Assembly (NCBI RefSeq): GCF_001463705.1
Contig: NZ_BBWH01000021.1
Coordinates: 1-64,000 of the forward strand
DNA length: 64,000 bases
Source: Aureimonas sp. AU12
GTDB lineage: Bacteria > Pseudomonadota > Alphaproteobacteria > Rhizobiales > Rhizobiaceae
Reading direction: 5' to 3'
Below are positions 41,200 to 49,450 of this stretch, piece by piece. The position numbers were made by a program, and so were the translations under genes. Under the pieces are notes generated by a model. That model did no database searches. It was not told where the DNA came from and was given only the letters and a program-made list of their open reading frames with translations. Numbering within the stretch: the first letter of the stretch is position 1; the number at the start of each line of letters is the position of its first letter.

Positions 41200-41595
41200 T
41201 CAGATCGAGAGGGGCGGGCCCCGGGTCTGTCGCGGCGTCTCGACCGCGCCGGTGCCGACATCCTCGAAGAGGACGAAGACGGCCGTGCGCACGAGCGGCT
41301 GGCGAACGAGAAGGGCGCTGAGTGTCGGCGGCGGTGCCATCGCGCCACCGAACATCGGGCAGCCGAGCGTGCAGCAATCGAGCTTGCCCGACGAATGACC
41401 GGCGTCACCCAGTCCCGTATGCGCGGCCGATCCGTCGGCCGGCGAGCAGATCACGTTGCCGAACTGATCGCGGGGAAAGTCGTGCGCCTGAGCGCTGCCA
41501 GTGAGGCCTATGAGCAGCACCTGGAGCGCGAACAGAAGAGCGGCGAGCGTCGCCGTCCATCGGTTCGATCCATTGCGCCACATCTTCAAGGCCAC
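41200..41595 (-). CDS. DUF2946-like secreted protein
   Basis: 131 residues with an uncleaved or cleaved hydrophobic start (TATLAALLFALQVLLIGLTGSAQAHD). The middle is rich in possible metal ligands: VICSPADG, AHTGLGDAGHSS, and LDCCTLGCPMFG. This fits DUF2946, small proteins commonly found beside PCuAC and CopC genes. First gene of the copper cluster on the minus strand, so its upstream region (41596-41650) should hold the cluster promoter, though I see no clear hexamers. Function unknown. Confidence 0.72.
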   Translation of the reverse strand: MALKMWRNGSNRWTATLAALLFALQVLLIGLTGSAQAHDFPRDQFGNVICSPADGSAAHTGLGDAGHSSGKLDCCTLGCPMFGGAMAPPPTLSALLVRQPLVRTAVFVLFEDVGTGAVETPRQTRGPPLSI

Positions 41596-41807
41596 GAGAC
41601 TCCCTTCGAGGTCACCGCCGATAGCACGGCCGATCCCACGTGCCTACCGGGATCATGGACGCATGCGCGCCGGCGCCTCGACATTGGGGCCGCACGCCTG
41701 CCGCCGCACGGGTGTCGCAAGGCGGGAGACGTCTATGCCGCTGCGACGCCTTGGACCACCGGCCACCCGGCCGGACCCAATGGCCTGACCACCAAACCCG
41801 GCCTTCG

Positions 41808-42071
41808 TCACACCATCCCGAGGGCTTGGAGGTAGAGATCGAGAATCGCCTCCTGCTCGGCGCGCTCGTCGCGATCCTGCTTGCGCAGAGAAACCACCTT
41901 GCGGAGCACCTTCACGTCGTAGCCCCGGGACTTGGCCTCGCCGTAGACGTCCTTGATGTCGTCGGCGATGGTCTTCTTCTCCTCCTCCAGACGCTCCACG
42001 CGTTCGACGAAGGATCGCAGTTCGTCCGCGGCGACGTTGGTTTCGGCTGACGTTTCGAGGGTCTGGGACAT
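41808..42071 (-). CDS. gapR: GapR (DUF2312) nucleoid-associated protein
   Basis: 87 residues, usual for the family. The coiled-coil sequence [50 protein letters not shown] matches GapR of Caulobacter. GapR clamps overtwisted DNA as a dimer of dimers, helps topoisomerases and supports replication. The C-terminus [12 protein letters not shown] is typical. It is a single gene on the minus strand; the DUF1244 gene lies 311 bases upstream in the same direction. Confidence 0.95.
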   Translation of the reverse strand: MSQTLETSAETNVAADELRSFVERVERLEEEKKTIADDIKDVYGEAKSRGYDVKVLRKVVSLRKQDRDERAEQEAILDLYLQALGMV

Positions 42072-42382
42072 GGGGCTTGCCTGGGTGATGGGATGGAGCG
42101 GGGAGCATCAGCTGCGAGACGCCGCGGGAAAGGCCGGCGGGATGGAAGACGAGGACCAGGAGACGCCGCGTCGGGGCAGGACTGCGGCGATCGGCCTATC
42201 CTGCTGCGGGGCCGCTTGGCCCGGCGAACGAAACGCGTCCACGGCAGCTACCTTCGCAAGGTCCGACATCGGCACTGGTCTCTCGCGACGCGCCGGCTGG
42301 ATGGAAACAATGTGCCACGCGTGCTGGTCCTTCGATGACGCGCAATGGTTTCCCGAAGGTTACCGGGTCCCGCGCGCCGAGG
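42072..42382. other. Gap upstream of gapR
   Basis: 311 bases between the end of the DUF1244 gene and gapR, both on the minus strand. No gene, clear hairpin with T-tract, or repeat was recognised. It should hold the gapR promoter. Confidence 0.4.
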
Positions 42383-42700
42383 CTACTCCGTCGGGCGGTT
42401 GCGCTCGAAGGCCTTGAGCGAAGCGGCATCGACCTCGCGCTGGTTCGTCTCGCGCCAGACGTCGTAGGGCATGCCGTAGACGATCTCGCGCGCCTCGTCC
42501 TTCGTCATCTCGGCGCCCGTCTCCACGGCGGCGTCGCGATACCAGTTGGCGAGGCAGTTGCGGCAGAAGCCGGCGAGATTCATCAGGTCGATGTTCTGGA
42601 CGTCGCCGCGGCCGGCCAGGTGATCGCGCAGCCGGCGATAGACGGCGGCCTCCCGTTCGATCCGCTGAAGGTCGTCGTCGCTCATGACTTCGTTCGTCAT
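42383..42700 (-). CDS. DUF1244 family protein
   Basis: 105 residues. The core LMNLAGFCRNCLANWYRDAA, with a CxxC pair, followed by TKDEAREIVYGMPYDVWRETNQ is the DUF1244 signature, a small helical protein widespread in Proteobacteria with no known role. I chose ATG 42700 for AGGA 9 bases upstream and family length; in-frame ATG 42718 is possible. It is divergent from the DUF1036 gene. Confidence 0.9.
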   Translation of the reverse strand: MTNEVMSDDDLQRIEREAAVYRRLRDHLAGRGDVQNIDLMNLAGFCRNCLANWYRDAAVETGAEMTKDEAREIVYGMPYDVWRETNQREVDAASLKAFERNRPTE

Positions 42701-42955
42701 TGGGAAGGTCCTCGCCATCGGGGTCTGCCCGACGCGCCGGCCTCTGGCGCGCGCGTCGAAGGGGTCGATTATCACGCCGGGATATCGGACCTCTCGCGCG
42801 CCGGCGCAAGCGCGACCTGGATCCCGCCCGGGGATCGGTGCCGTGTCAAAGAATCTAGCCCCCGTCGTCGCTGCGTCCTTTGTGTTGTCGATTTTCCCGG
42901 CTATGCCAGAAAACGACGCCGCTCGAACCGCCCGACGCCGAGGATCTTCCCAGGG

Positions 42956-43432
42956 ATGCCCATGCCGTTCCGTCCGATCGTGGGGATCCGATCCCCCGTC
43001 GCCGCTCTCTTCATCGCCGCCTTCGCCAGCCTCCTTGCCGCTCCGCTTCTCGCCGCGCCCGCCCGAGCCGACTTTCGCGTCTGCAACGGCACGCAGACGC
43101 TGGTCGGCGTCGCGGTCGGCCAGCGCACGCCCGACGGCTGGGTCAGCGAGGGCTGGTGGCGCATTCCCGCCACCACCTGCCGCTCCGTCGTCGAGGGCGA
43201 GCTTCAGTCGCGCTACTACTATCTCTACGCCGAGGATGCCGAAGGGCTGGGGCGCTGGGCCGGCGACATCGACATGTGCATCGCCGAAAACGAGTTCAAG
43301 ATCGTCGGCGTGGCGGATTGCTTCGCCCGCGGGTTTCAGAAGATGGGCTTCCGGGAGTATGACACCGGCGGTCAGGGAAGCTGGATGGTTCAGCTGACCG
43401 AATCACCACGCGGGGGCACCGAGCAGCCATGA
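42956..43432 (+). CDS. DUF1036 secreted protein
   Basis: 158 residues. A signal peptide (PVAALFIAAFASLLAAPLLAAPARA) precedes the DUF1036 domain: DFRVCNGTQTLVGVAVGQRTPDGWVSEGWWRIPATTCRSVVEGELQSRYYYLYAED. Four cysteines are present in the mature part, two of them in DMCIAENEF and VADCFARG, and could make disulfides. Function unknown. The stop overlaps the pyk start by 4 bases (ATGA), so it is coupled to pyruvate kinase. ATG 42962, with AGGGA 5 bases upstream, is an equally good start. Confidence 0.88.
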   Translation: MPMPFRPIVGIRSPVAALFIAAFASLLAAPLLAAPARADFRVCNGTQTLVGVAVGQRTPDGWVSEGWWRIPATTCRSVVEGELQSRYYYLYAEDAEGLGRWAGDIDMCIAENEFKIVGVADCFARGFQKMGFREYDTGGQGSWMVQLTESPRGGTEQP

Positions 43433-44865
43433 AACGCAATCGCAGGGTCAAGATCCTCGCCACCCTCGGGCCGGCTTCGTCCGACGAGGCGATGATCCGC
43501 AAGCTGCACGATGCGGGCGCCGACGTGTTCCGCATCAACATGAGCCACACCGACCACGAGTCGATGCGCGAACTGGTGCGCCGCATCCGCCGCGTCGAGG
43601 AGGCCGTCGGCCGGCCGATCGGCATTCTCGCCGATCTCCAGGGCCCGAAGCTGCGCGTCGGCAAGTTCGCCGCCGGCAAGGTCGATCTGGCCGCCGGCGA
43701 CATCATCACCCTCGACGACAATCCCGAGCTCGGTGACGCCACGCGCGTCTACCTGCCCCATCCCGAGATCCTCGAATCGGTGAAGGTCGGCGACCGCCTC
43801 CTCATCGACGACGGCAAGCTGGCCCTCGTCGCCGAGGAAACCACGGGCAAGGCGATCCGCTGCCGCGTCGTCGCGGGCACGCGCATTTCCGACAAGAAGG
43901 GCGTCAGCCTGCCCGACACCGTGCTGACGAGCGGCGCGCTGACCGAGAAGGACCGGCGCGACCTCGATGCGGTGCTGCTCGAGAGCGTCGACTGGATCGC
44001 GCTGTCCTTCATCCAGCGTCCCGAGGATCTCGCTGAAGCCCGCAAGATCTCGCGCGGCCGGGTGGGTCTCCTGTCGAAGATCGAGAAGCCGCAGGCGGTC
44101 GAGCGGCTGGAGGAGATCATCGAGCTGTCCGACGCCATCATGGTGGCGCGCGGCGATCTCGGCGTCGAGATGCCGCTCGAGCAGGTCCCAGGCATCCAGA
44201 AGCGCATCACCCGCGCCGCGCGCCGCGCCGGCAAGCCGGTGGTGGTCGCCACGCAGATGCTGGAATCGATGATCACCGCCCCGGTGCCGACCCGCGCCGA
44301 AGTGTCGGACGTCTCGATCGCCGTATTCGAGGGCGCCGATGCGGTCATGCTCTCGGCCGAATCGGCTGCCGGCGACTATCCGGTCGAGGCCGTGGCGACG
44401 ATGCACAAGATCGCCGTCGAGGTGGAGAAGGACCAGCTCTATCCCGGCATCATCTTCGCCCAGCGCCCCGCCGCCGAGGCGACCGGTGCCGACGCCGTCT
44501 CGCTCGCCGCCCGCCAGATCGCCGAGACGCTGAACGTCGCGGCGATCGTCACCTACACGGCGACCGGCACGACGGGCCTTCGCACCGCTCGCGAGCGGCC
44601 GCAGATCCCGATCCTCGCCCTGTCGCCGATCGAGGCGACGGCGCGGCGGCTCAGCCTCGTCTGGGGCCTGCACTGCGTCGTGACGGAGGACGCCACCGAC
44701 ATGGAAGAGATGGTCGACAAGGCCTGCCGTCTCGCCGTCGAGCAGGGCTATGCCCGTGCGGGCGAGCGCATCATCATCACCGCCGGCGTGCCGCTGCGCA
44801 CCCCCGGCGCCACGAACATGATCCGCATCGCCTATATCGGCTCGGACGGTGCCTCCGCCGTCTGA
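43429..44865 (+). CDS. pyk: Pyruvate kinase
   Basis: 478 residues. Transfers phosphate from PEP to ADP. The N-terminal KRNRRVKILATLGPASSD, FRINMSHTDHE, DLQGPKLRVG, the active-site lysine region GLLSKIEKPQAVERL, MVARGDLGVEMPLEQVP and the TQMLESM loop are all present. The C-terminal regulatory domain ends near ITAGVPLRTPGATNMIRI. Co-translated with the DUF1036 gene upstream. Inverted repeats follow at 44882-44905. Confidence 0.97.
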   Translation: MKRNRRVKILATLGPASSDEAMIRKLHDAGADVFRINMSHTDHESMRELVRRIRRVEEAVGRPIGILADLQGPKLRVGKFAAGKVDLAAGDIITLDDNPELGDATRVYLPHPEILESVKVGDRLLIDDGKLALVAEETTGKAIRCRVVAGTRISDKKGVSLPDTVLTSGALTEKDRRDLDAVLLESVDWIALSFIQRPEDLAEARKISRGRVGLLSKIEKPQAVERLEEIIELSDAIMVARGDLGVEMPLEQVPGIQKRITRAARRAGKPVVVATQMLESMITAPVPTRAEVSDVSIAVFEGADAVMLSAESAAGDYPVEAVATMHKIAVEVEKDQLYPGIIFAQRPAAEATGADAVSLAARQIAETLNVAAIVTYTATGTTGLRTARERPQIPILALSPIEATARRLSLVWGLHCVVTEDATDMEEMVDKACRLAVEQGYARAGERIIITAGVPLRTPGATNMIRIAYIGSDGASAV

Positions 44866-44881
44866 CCATCGCGAGCTTGAC

Positions 44882-44950
44882 GCGGCGTCGGCGATCCGAC
44901 GCCGCAGGCCATGAAAGACGCCGACCCGCCAAACCCAGCCGGTCGGCGTT
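44882..44950 (+). terminator. Paired hairpins after pyk
   Basis: A perfect 10-bp stem GCGGCGTCGG/CCGACGCCGC (44882-44891, 44896-44905) is followed by a second stem around ACGCCGACC/GGTCGGCGT (about 44918-44950). Neither has a strong T-tract, so termination is plausible but unproven. Confidence 0.5.
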
Positions 44951-45116
44951 CTGCGTCTTGTTCCTCGGTCGAACGATGACGAGCAGGCACGACGGATCGT
45001 CAGGCGCAGGCTTCAGCCTCGACCGCACTGGGCCGTGCCGGTGCGGTCGGCCGTTCTGCGGGACGATGTGCAACCAAGGCTGGTGACTGCCTGTCGTCCG
45101 CCGCCAGCCGCTTTGC

Positions 45117-45758
45117 TCAGGCCCGCTCGCCCGCCAGTTCGTCGGACAGGCGCAACGCCGCATCCTGCGCCTCCTTCAACGCCGGATAGATCGCGAGGAC
45201 GCGCAGATAGGTGGCGAGCGCGCGGCGGCGCTGGCCAAGTTCCTCCTGCATCGTCGCTAGCCCCGTCAGCGCGGCGAAATGCCGGGGCTCGCGTCGCAGC
45301 GTCTCTTCGACATCGGCCATCGACAGGTCGTAGCGGTTTTCGGAATAGTTGACGGTGGCGCGCCGGTTCCAGCCTTCGGCGTAGCCGGGGGAAAGCACGA
45401 TCGTCTGGTCGAGGAGGTCGAGGGCGGCCGCGGTCTCCTTCTTGGCGGCGGCTTCGGCCGCGCGGCTCATCAGAAGGTCGATCGTGGCGCTGCCGCTCTG
45501 CAGCCACTGCGCCTGGATCAGCGTCGAGATCTCGCCGGCCTTGGCCGCGTCAGGCTCGCGCCGCAACTGCTCGAACAGCGTGTCGAGGCGCTCCGCCGGC
45601 GTCGAGACATCCGCCGCCACGCTCGGCGCGATCTCGCGCGGCGCCGGGAGCGGGGCCACAGTCGGCAGGCCCGCAGGGGGCGGGGTGGTATCCTGCGCCT
45701 GCACAAGGGTCGCGAAGGGAAGAAAGATTCCGAGGATCAGACATGACAAAACGCGCAT
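45117..45758 (-). CDS. Secreted tetratricopeptide-repeat protein
   Basis: 213 residues. Signal peptide MRVLSCLILGIFLPFATLVQA, then a Pro-rich stretch, then about four TPR-like helix pairs from residue 60. The clearest are AAALDLLDQTIVLSPGYAEGWNRRATVNYSENRYDLSMADVEETLRREPRHFAALTGLATMQEELG and RRALATYLRVLAIYPALKEAQDAALRLSDEL. It probably binds other proteins in the periplasm; partner unknown. It is transcribed on the minus strand, with rpmJ starting 209 bases further upstream. Confidence 0.85.
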   Translation of the reverse strand: MRVLSCLILGIFLPFATLVQAQDTTPPPAGLPTVAPLPAPREIAPSVAADVSTPAERLDTLFEQLRREPDAAKAGEISTLIQAQWLQSGSATIDLLMSRAAEAAAKKETAAALDLLDQTIVLSPGYAEGWNRRATVNYSENRYDLSMADVEETLRREPRHFAALTGLATMQEELGQRRRALATYLRVLAIYPALKEAQDAALRLSDELAGERA

Positions 45759-45841
45759 CGGAGGAGGTTAGTCCGTCCGTGCGCGTCGTCAAATCGAATT
45801 TTCGAGCGCAGGGGTCGATAAGGCCCCCTGCCGTCGCGGCA

Positions 45842-45967
45842 TCAGCCCTGACGCGCCTTGTAGCGCGGAGCTTCCTTGTTGATGATGTAGATGCGGCCCT
45901 TGCGGCGAACCATGCGGTTGGCGCGATGGCGGCCCTTGAGCGACTTCAGCGAGTTCTTGATCTTCAT
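45842..45967 (-). CDS. rpmJ: 50S ribosomal protein L36
   Basis: 41 residues: [20 protein letters not shown].. and [21 protein letters not shown]. This is the long form of L36 lacking zinc-binding cysteines (C-minus type), as usual in alphaproteobacteria. Basic and full length. It lies on the minus strand between purK and the TPR gene, apart from other ribosomal genes, which is also common. Confidence 0.95.
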   Translation of the reverse strand: MKIKNSLKSLKGRHRANRMVRRKGRIYIINKEAPRYKARQG

Positions 45968-46024
45968 GGGATTCGACCGTCGGTGGGAGGCGACGATCGG
46001 AAGGCCCGGTTCCGCCGCACAATG

Positions 46025-46046
46025 AAAACGCGCCGTCTCCGGCGCG
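46025..46046 (-). terminator. Terminator after purK
   Basis: Minus-strand hairpin CGCGCC/GGCGCG with loop GGAGAC, followed by TTTT (46028-46025), about 70 bases past the purK stop and 58 bases before rpmJ. Confidence 0.65.
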
Positions 46047-46118
46047 CCTGTCTGGGGCTGTGCGATAGCCGCTGCGGGGGCTTCGTGTCAACCTTAAGAC
46101 GGCGGGCGCCCGCCGGAT

Positions 46119-47228
46119 TCAGCCCACCGGGCGCGGCCGAAGCCGCGTGAAATGGCCCATTTTGCGGCCGGGTCTGGCTTCGAGCTTGCCGTAGAGCGTC
46201 AGCATCGTCGCCGGTTCCCCGGCGAGCGCCGCGGCGCGCTCGACATCGGATCCGATGAGATTTTCCATCGTGCAGTCGGCATGGCGGGCGGGGTCGCCGA
46301 GCGGCAGGCCGACCACGGCGCGGATGTGCTGCTCGAACTGCGAGACGAGGCAGGCCGCTTCCGTCCAGTGGCCGGAATTGTGGACGCGCGGGGCGATCTC
46401 GTTGACGAGAAGCTCGCCCGTCTTGGTCACGAAGAACTCGACGCCGAGGACGCCGACGTAACCCAGCCGTTCGAGGATCGTCGCGGCGATCCGCATCGCT
46501 TCCTCGGCCAGCGCCGGTGGCACGGATGCCGGAACCGTGGAGCGCTTGAGGATGCCGAGGCTGTGGACGTTCTCGGCGGGGTCGAAGGCCCGCACCGATC
46601 CGTCCGCTCCCCGCGCCGCGATCACCGAGATCTCGCTGGCGAAGGCCACCTTCTTCTCGAGGATCGAGGGAACGGCGCCCAGACTCGCAAAGGCGTCGCC
46701 ATGCGGGCTGCCCTGGCGCAGTACGGCCTGTCCCTTGCCGTCGTAGCCGAGACGGCGCGTCTTGAGGATGCCGTCGCCGCCGAGCTCCAGCAGCGCGTGG
46801 TCGAGCTCCTGCGGGTCGTCCACGGCGCGCCATTCGGCGGTGCGGATGCCGATCCCGTTGAGGAAAGCCTTTTCCACCACGCGGTCCTGCGCCACCTCCA
46901 GCGCCTGCGCGGGCGGATGGACGGGCACGATTCCCTCGATCGTGCGCAGCGGCTCCACCGGCACGTTCTCGAACTCGTAGGTCACGACATCGCTGCGCTC
47001 GGCCAGCTCGCGCAGGGCGGCGACGTCGTCGTAGCGCGCGGTGATGAGGGCGTTGGCGGTCTGGCCCGCCGGGCAGGCGGAGTCGGGATCGAGCACCAGC
47101 ATCCGGTAGCCGAGGCGCGCGGCGGCCGCGCCCATCATCCGCGCGAGCTGGCCGCCGCCGATCATGCCGATCGTGGAGCCGAAGGGGAGGGGGCCGAAGG
47201 GGAGGGGGGAGGCGGGTGTCGAGGACAT
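46119..47228 (-). CDS. purK: N5-carboxyaminoimidazole ribonucleotide synthase
   Basis: About 369 residues. ATP-dependent carboxylation of AIR with bicarbonate in purine synthesis. It has an ATP-grasp fold: GSTIGMIGGGQLARMMGAAAARLGY, DVVTYEFENVP, DGILKTRRLGYDGKGQ, EKKVAFASEISVIAARG, GVEFFVTKTGELLVNEIAPRVHNSGHWT, and a C-terminal GHFTRLRP. A TTG at 47240 directly after the purE stop is in frame and could be the start; ATG 47228 is preferred by codon. Follows purE within a few bases as one operon. Confidence 0.96.
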   Translation of the reverse strand: MSSTPASPLPFGPLPFGSTIGMIGGGQLARMMGAAAARLGYRMLVLDPDSACPAGQTANALITARYDDVAALRELAERSDVVTYEFENVPVEPLRTIEGIVPVHPPAQALEVAQDRVVEKAFLNGIGIRTAEWRAVDDPQELDHALLELGGDGILKTRRLGYDGKGQAVLRQGSPHGDAFASLGAVPSILEKKVAFASEISVIAARGADGSVRAFDPAENVHSLGILKRSTVPASVPPALAEEAMRIAATILERLGYVGVLGVEFFVTKTGELLVNEIAPRVHNSGHWTEAACLVSQFEQHIRAVVGLPLGDPARHADCTMENLIGSDVERAAALAGEPATMLTLYGKLEARPGRKMGHFTRLRPRPVG

Positions 47229-47236
47229 CGCGGCGC

Positions 47237-47761
47237 TCAATGACCCGGAGCCGGGGCCGGTTCGTCGACCGGGCGCTCGGCCACGGCCTCGCTCTGCCGC
47301 CGCCGCCAGGCGTCGAGCCGCTCGGCCAGGCCTTCGTCGTTCAGCGCCAGGACGCTCGCGGCGAGAAGCGCGGCGTTGACGGCACCGGCGCGCCCGATGG
47401 CGAGCGTGCCCACGGGAATGCCGGCGGGCATCTGGACGATCGAGAGAAGGCTGTCCTGTCCCGACAGGGCCCGGCTCTCGACGGGCACGCCGAAGACGGG
47501 AAGCGGCGTCATCGCCGCCGTCATGCCCGGCAGGTGGGCTGCGCCGCCCGCGCCCGCGATCACCACGTGGAAGCCGGCGGCCTTGGCGCCCTTGGCGAAG
47601 TCCACGAGGCGCTCGGGCGTGCGATGCGCCGAGACGATGCGCGCGTCGAAGGCGACGCCGAGCGCCGCCAGCGTGTCGGCGGCGTTCTTCATCGTCGGCC
47701 AGTCGGACTGGCTGCCCATGATGATGGCGACGCGCGGCCGCTCCGTCGGCACGGCGCTCAT
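47237..47761 (-). CDS. purE: N5-carboxyaminoimidazole ribonucleotide mutase
   Basis: 174 residues. Shifts the carboxyl group of N5-CAIR to C4 to give CAIR. Signature motifs are [58 protein letters not shown] and [43 protein letters not shown]. The ATG overlaps the stop of the YdcH-family gene upstream by 4 bases (ATGA), and purK follows at once. The three form one transcription unit. Confidence 0.97.
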   Translation of the reverse strand: MSAVPTERPRVAIIMGSQSDWPTMKNAADTLAALGVAFDARIVSAHRTPERLVDFAKGAKAAGFHVVIAGAGGAAHLPGMTAAMTPLPVFGVPVESRALSGQDSLLSIVQMPAGIPVGTLAIGRAGAVNAALLAASVLALNDEGLAERLDAWRRRQSEAVAERPVDEPAPAPGH

Positions 47762-47961
47762 GCGCTCCAGTCCGGAATGACCTGATCCTCGAGATCCTGC
47801 AGCCGGTCCTTGATGAAGAGCTTCTTCTTCTTCATGCGCTGGATCTGGAGCCGGTCGCAGCCGGTCGTCTCCATCGCATTGATCGCCGCGTCGAAATCCG
47901 TGTGTTCCTGGCGAAGGCGCGCCAGCTGCAGTCTGAGTTCGGCCTGTTCCTGATCCGCCAC
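47758..47961 (-). CDS. YdcH-family (DUF465) small protein
   Basis: 67 residues with a GTG start (GAGGGA 6 bases upstream). It is a helical hairpin: [61 protein letters not shown]. The [15 protein letters not shown] stretch is diagnostic of DUF465/YdcH. Function unknown. It is translationally coupled to purE and diverges from a second YdcH-family gene. Confidence 0.9.
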   Translation of the reverse strand: MADQEQAELRLQLARLRQEHTDFDAAINAMETTGCDRLQIQRMKKKKLFIKDRLQDLEDQVIPDWSA

Positions 47962-48258
47962 CAAGTGTCCCTCGAACGCTGCACCCACGATCCGACGGAC
48001 CGGCGGGAAAAGGCTCGTCGCACCGGCGCGGACGAGACCTCGCGAGCGCTGGGGCGAGGGCTTGCAACCGGGCGGTGTGACGCGAACCACCGGCGGGCGT
48101 CGTCGTCCATCATTCGTTATCAGCACCGCAGAAAAATCGAAACCCGGCTCTTGATCCTCATTCGACAGTGCAAAGCTATTGTGACACCTTCACGCGGTCC
48201 ATGACGGCTCCGATCGTCTCGGAACCGGTGGAAGGGAAGAAATCAAAGGAGCTCAAGA

Positions 48259-48432
48259 ATGTCCTTGGATGTCCACCTCGCGACCTTGGAACAGCGCCAT
48301 TCGGCGCTCGACGACGAGATCGTTTCGGCCAAAGCCAAGCCTGCCATGAGCGATGCGGAACTTCGGGAGTTGAAGCGACGGAAATTGCAGCTGAAGGACG
48401 AGATCGAGCGCCTGCGGGCCTCCGCCGACTGA
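48259..48432 (+). CDS. Second YdcH-family (DUF465) small protein
   Basis: 57 residues: MSLDVHLATLEQRHSALDDE, then IVSAKAKPAMSDAELRELKR and RKLQLKDEIERLRASAD. This is the short DUF465 form with the ELKRRKLQLKDEI signature. AAAGGAG lies 8 bases upstream of the ATG. A strong terminator follows 36 bases after the stop. It faces away from the longer YdcH gene of the pur operon across 297 bases, which must hold two promoters. Confidence 0.88.
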   Translation: MSLDVHLATLEQRHSALDDEIVSAKAKPAMSDAELRELKRRKLQLKDEIERLRASAD

Positions 48433-48468
48433 TCGGCGACGACTGACTTTTTCTTCGAGCGTTGAAGC

Positions 48469-48502
48469 GGGAGCGCGGCCTTCATCGGCCGCGCTCCCTT
48501 TT
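48469..48502 (+). terminator. Rho-independent terminator after the second YdcH gene
   Basis: Perfect 12-bp stem GGGAGCGCGGCC/GGCCGCGCTCCC (48469-48480, 48487-48498) followed by TTTT. The 283 bases after it, up to the thiE-like gene, show nothing recognisable. Confidence 0.9.
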
Positions 48503-48785
48503 CATCGGGACGAGAGGAAGGATGCCGGCGCCCGGGTTCGACGGGACGCTGCAGCTTTGCCCAAGCCCCCGAGCCCCCGAGCCGCGCCCTCGCGCCGCGG
48601 ATCGGACGATCCCGGTGCTTTTCCCGCCGCGCGCTTGTCTGTAGTGTCGCCGCATTCCGCCGCTACGGCGCCTGTCGCGACCGGGCCATCCCGCCCGCGG
48701 CCGATGGTGCCGCGGCGATCCCGCCGACCGCAGGCTTTTCGCGCTTCGCCCTTCGGGGTGCGGCGACCCAACGAACGTTCAAGCG

Positions 48786-49445
48786 ATGACCGACGACGAC
48801 CGCATCCGCCCCCGCCTCGTGCTGGCGACCACCCTTCTGCCGGACGGGGAGGCCGGGATCGCGCTCCTGCGCGAGGCGCTGGCGGCCGGCGACGTCGCCA
48901 CCGTGCTCGTCGATCCCGCCGGCCGATCCGATGCCGCCTTCCAGGATTTCGCCGAACTCGTCGTGCCGGTGATCCAGGAGGCGGGCGCCGCGGCGATCGT
49001 CGCCGAGGACACGCGCTGCGCCGGCCGGGTGAAGGCCGACGGGTTCCACACCTCGGCGGGCAGCATCGCCGGGCTTCGCGAGGCGGTAGGGCGGCTGGCG
49101 CCCAAGCTCATCGTCGGGGGCTCCGGCTTCACCACGCGCCACGAGGCGCTGGAGGCCGGCGAGGCGATGCCGGACTATCTCTTCTTCGGCAAGCTCGGTG
49201 CCGACCGCGACCCCGAGCCGCTGCGGCGCAACCTCGAGCTGGCCGAATGGTGGGCGGCGATCGTCGAAATCCCCTGCATCGTCCAGGGCGGCGCGGATCT
49301 CGCGACGCTGGGCGAGGCCATCGAGACGCGCGCCGAGTTCATCGCGCTCTCGGTCGCGATCTTCGCCGATCCCGCGCGGGTCGCGGACCACGTGCGCGAG
49401 GCCAACCGGCTGTTCGACGCCGTGCTCGAAGCGAAGGCGGCCTGA
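48786..49445 (+). CDS. Thiamine-phosphate synthase-like protein (ThiE/TenI fold)
   Basis: 219 residues with the TIM-barrel pattern of ThiE/TenI: PRLVLATTLLPDGE, LREALAAGDVATVLVDPAG, AAIVAEDTRCAGRVKADGFHTSAGSIAGLREAVG, LIVGGSGFTTRHEALEAGEAMPDYLFFGKLG, and IPCIVQGGADLATLGEAIETRAEFIALSVAIF. The usual ThiE residues are only partly kept, so it may be a TenI-like relative rather than a true thiamine enzyme. No thi genes or TPP riboswitch lie beside it. The SEL1 gene follows 5 bases later, suggesting an operon. Confidence 0.8.
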   Translation: MTDDDRIRPRLVLATTLLPDGEAGIALLREALAAGDVATVLVDPAGRSDAAFQDFAELVVPVIQEAGAAAIVAEDTRCAGRVKADGFHTSAGSIAGLREAVGRLAPKLIVGGSGFTTRHEALEAGEAMPDYLFFGKLGADRDPEPLRRNLELAEWWAAIVEIPCIVQGGADLATLGEAIETRAEFIALSVAIFADPARVADHVREANRLFDAVLEAKAA

Positions 49446-49450
49446 TTCCC

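Noticed and set aside
48503-48785. TPP riboswitch before the thiE-like gene
   Set aside because: No recognisable TPP core (CUGAGA and its partner) in the leader, and no other thi genes.
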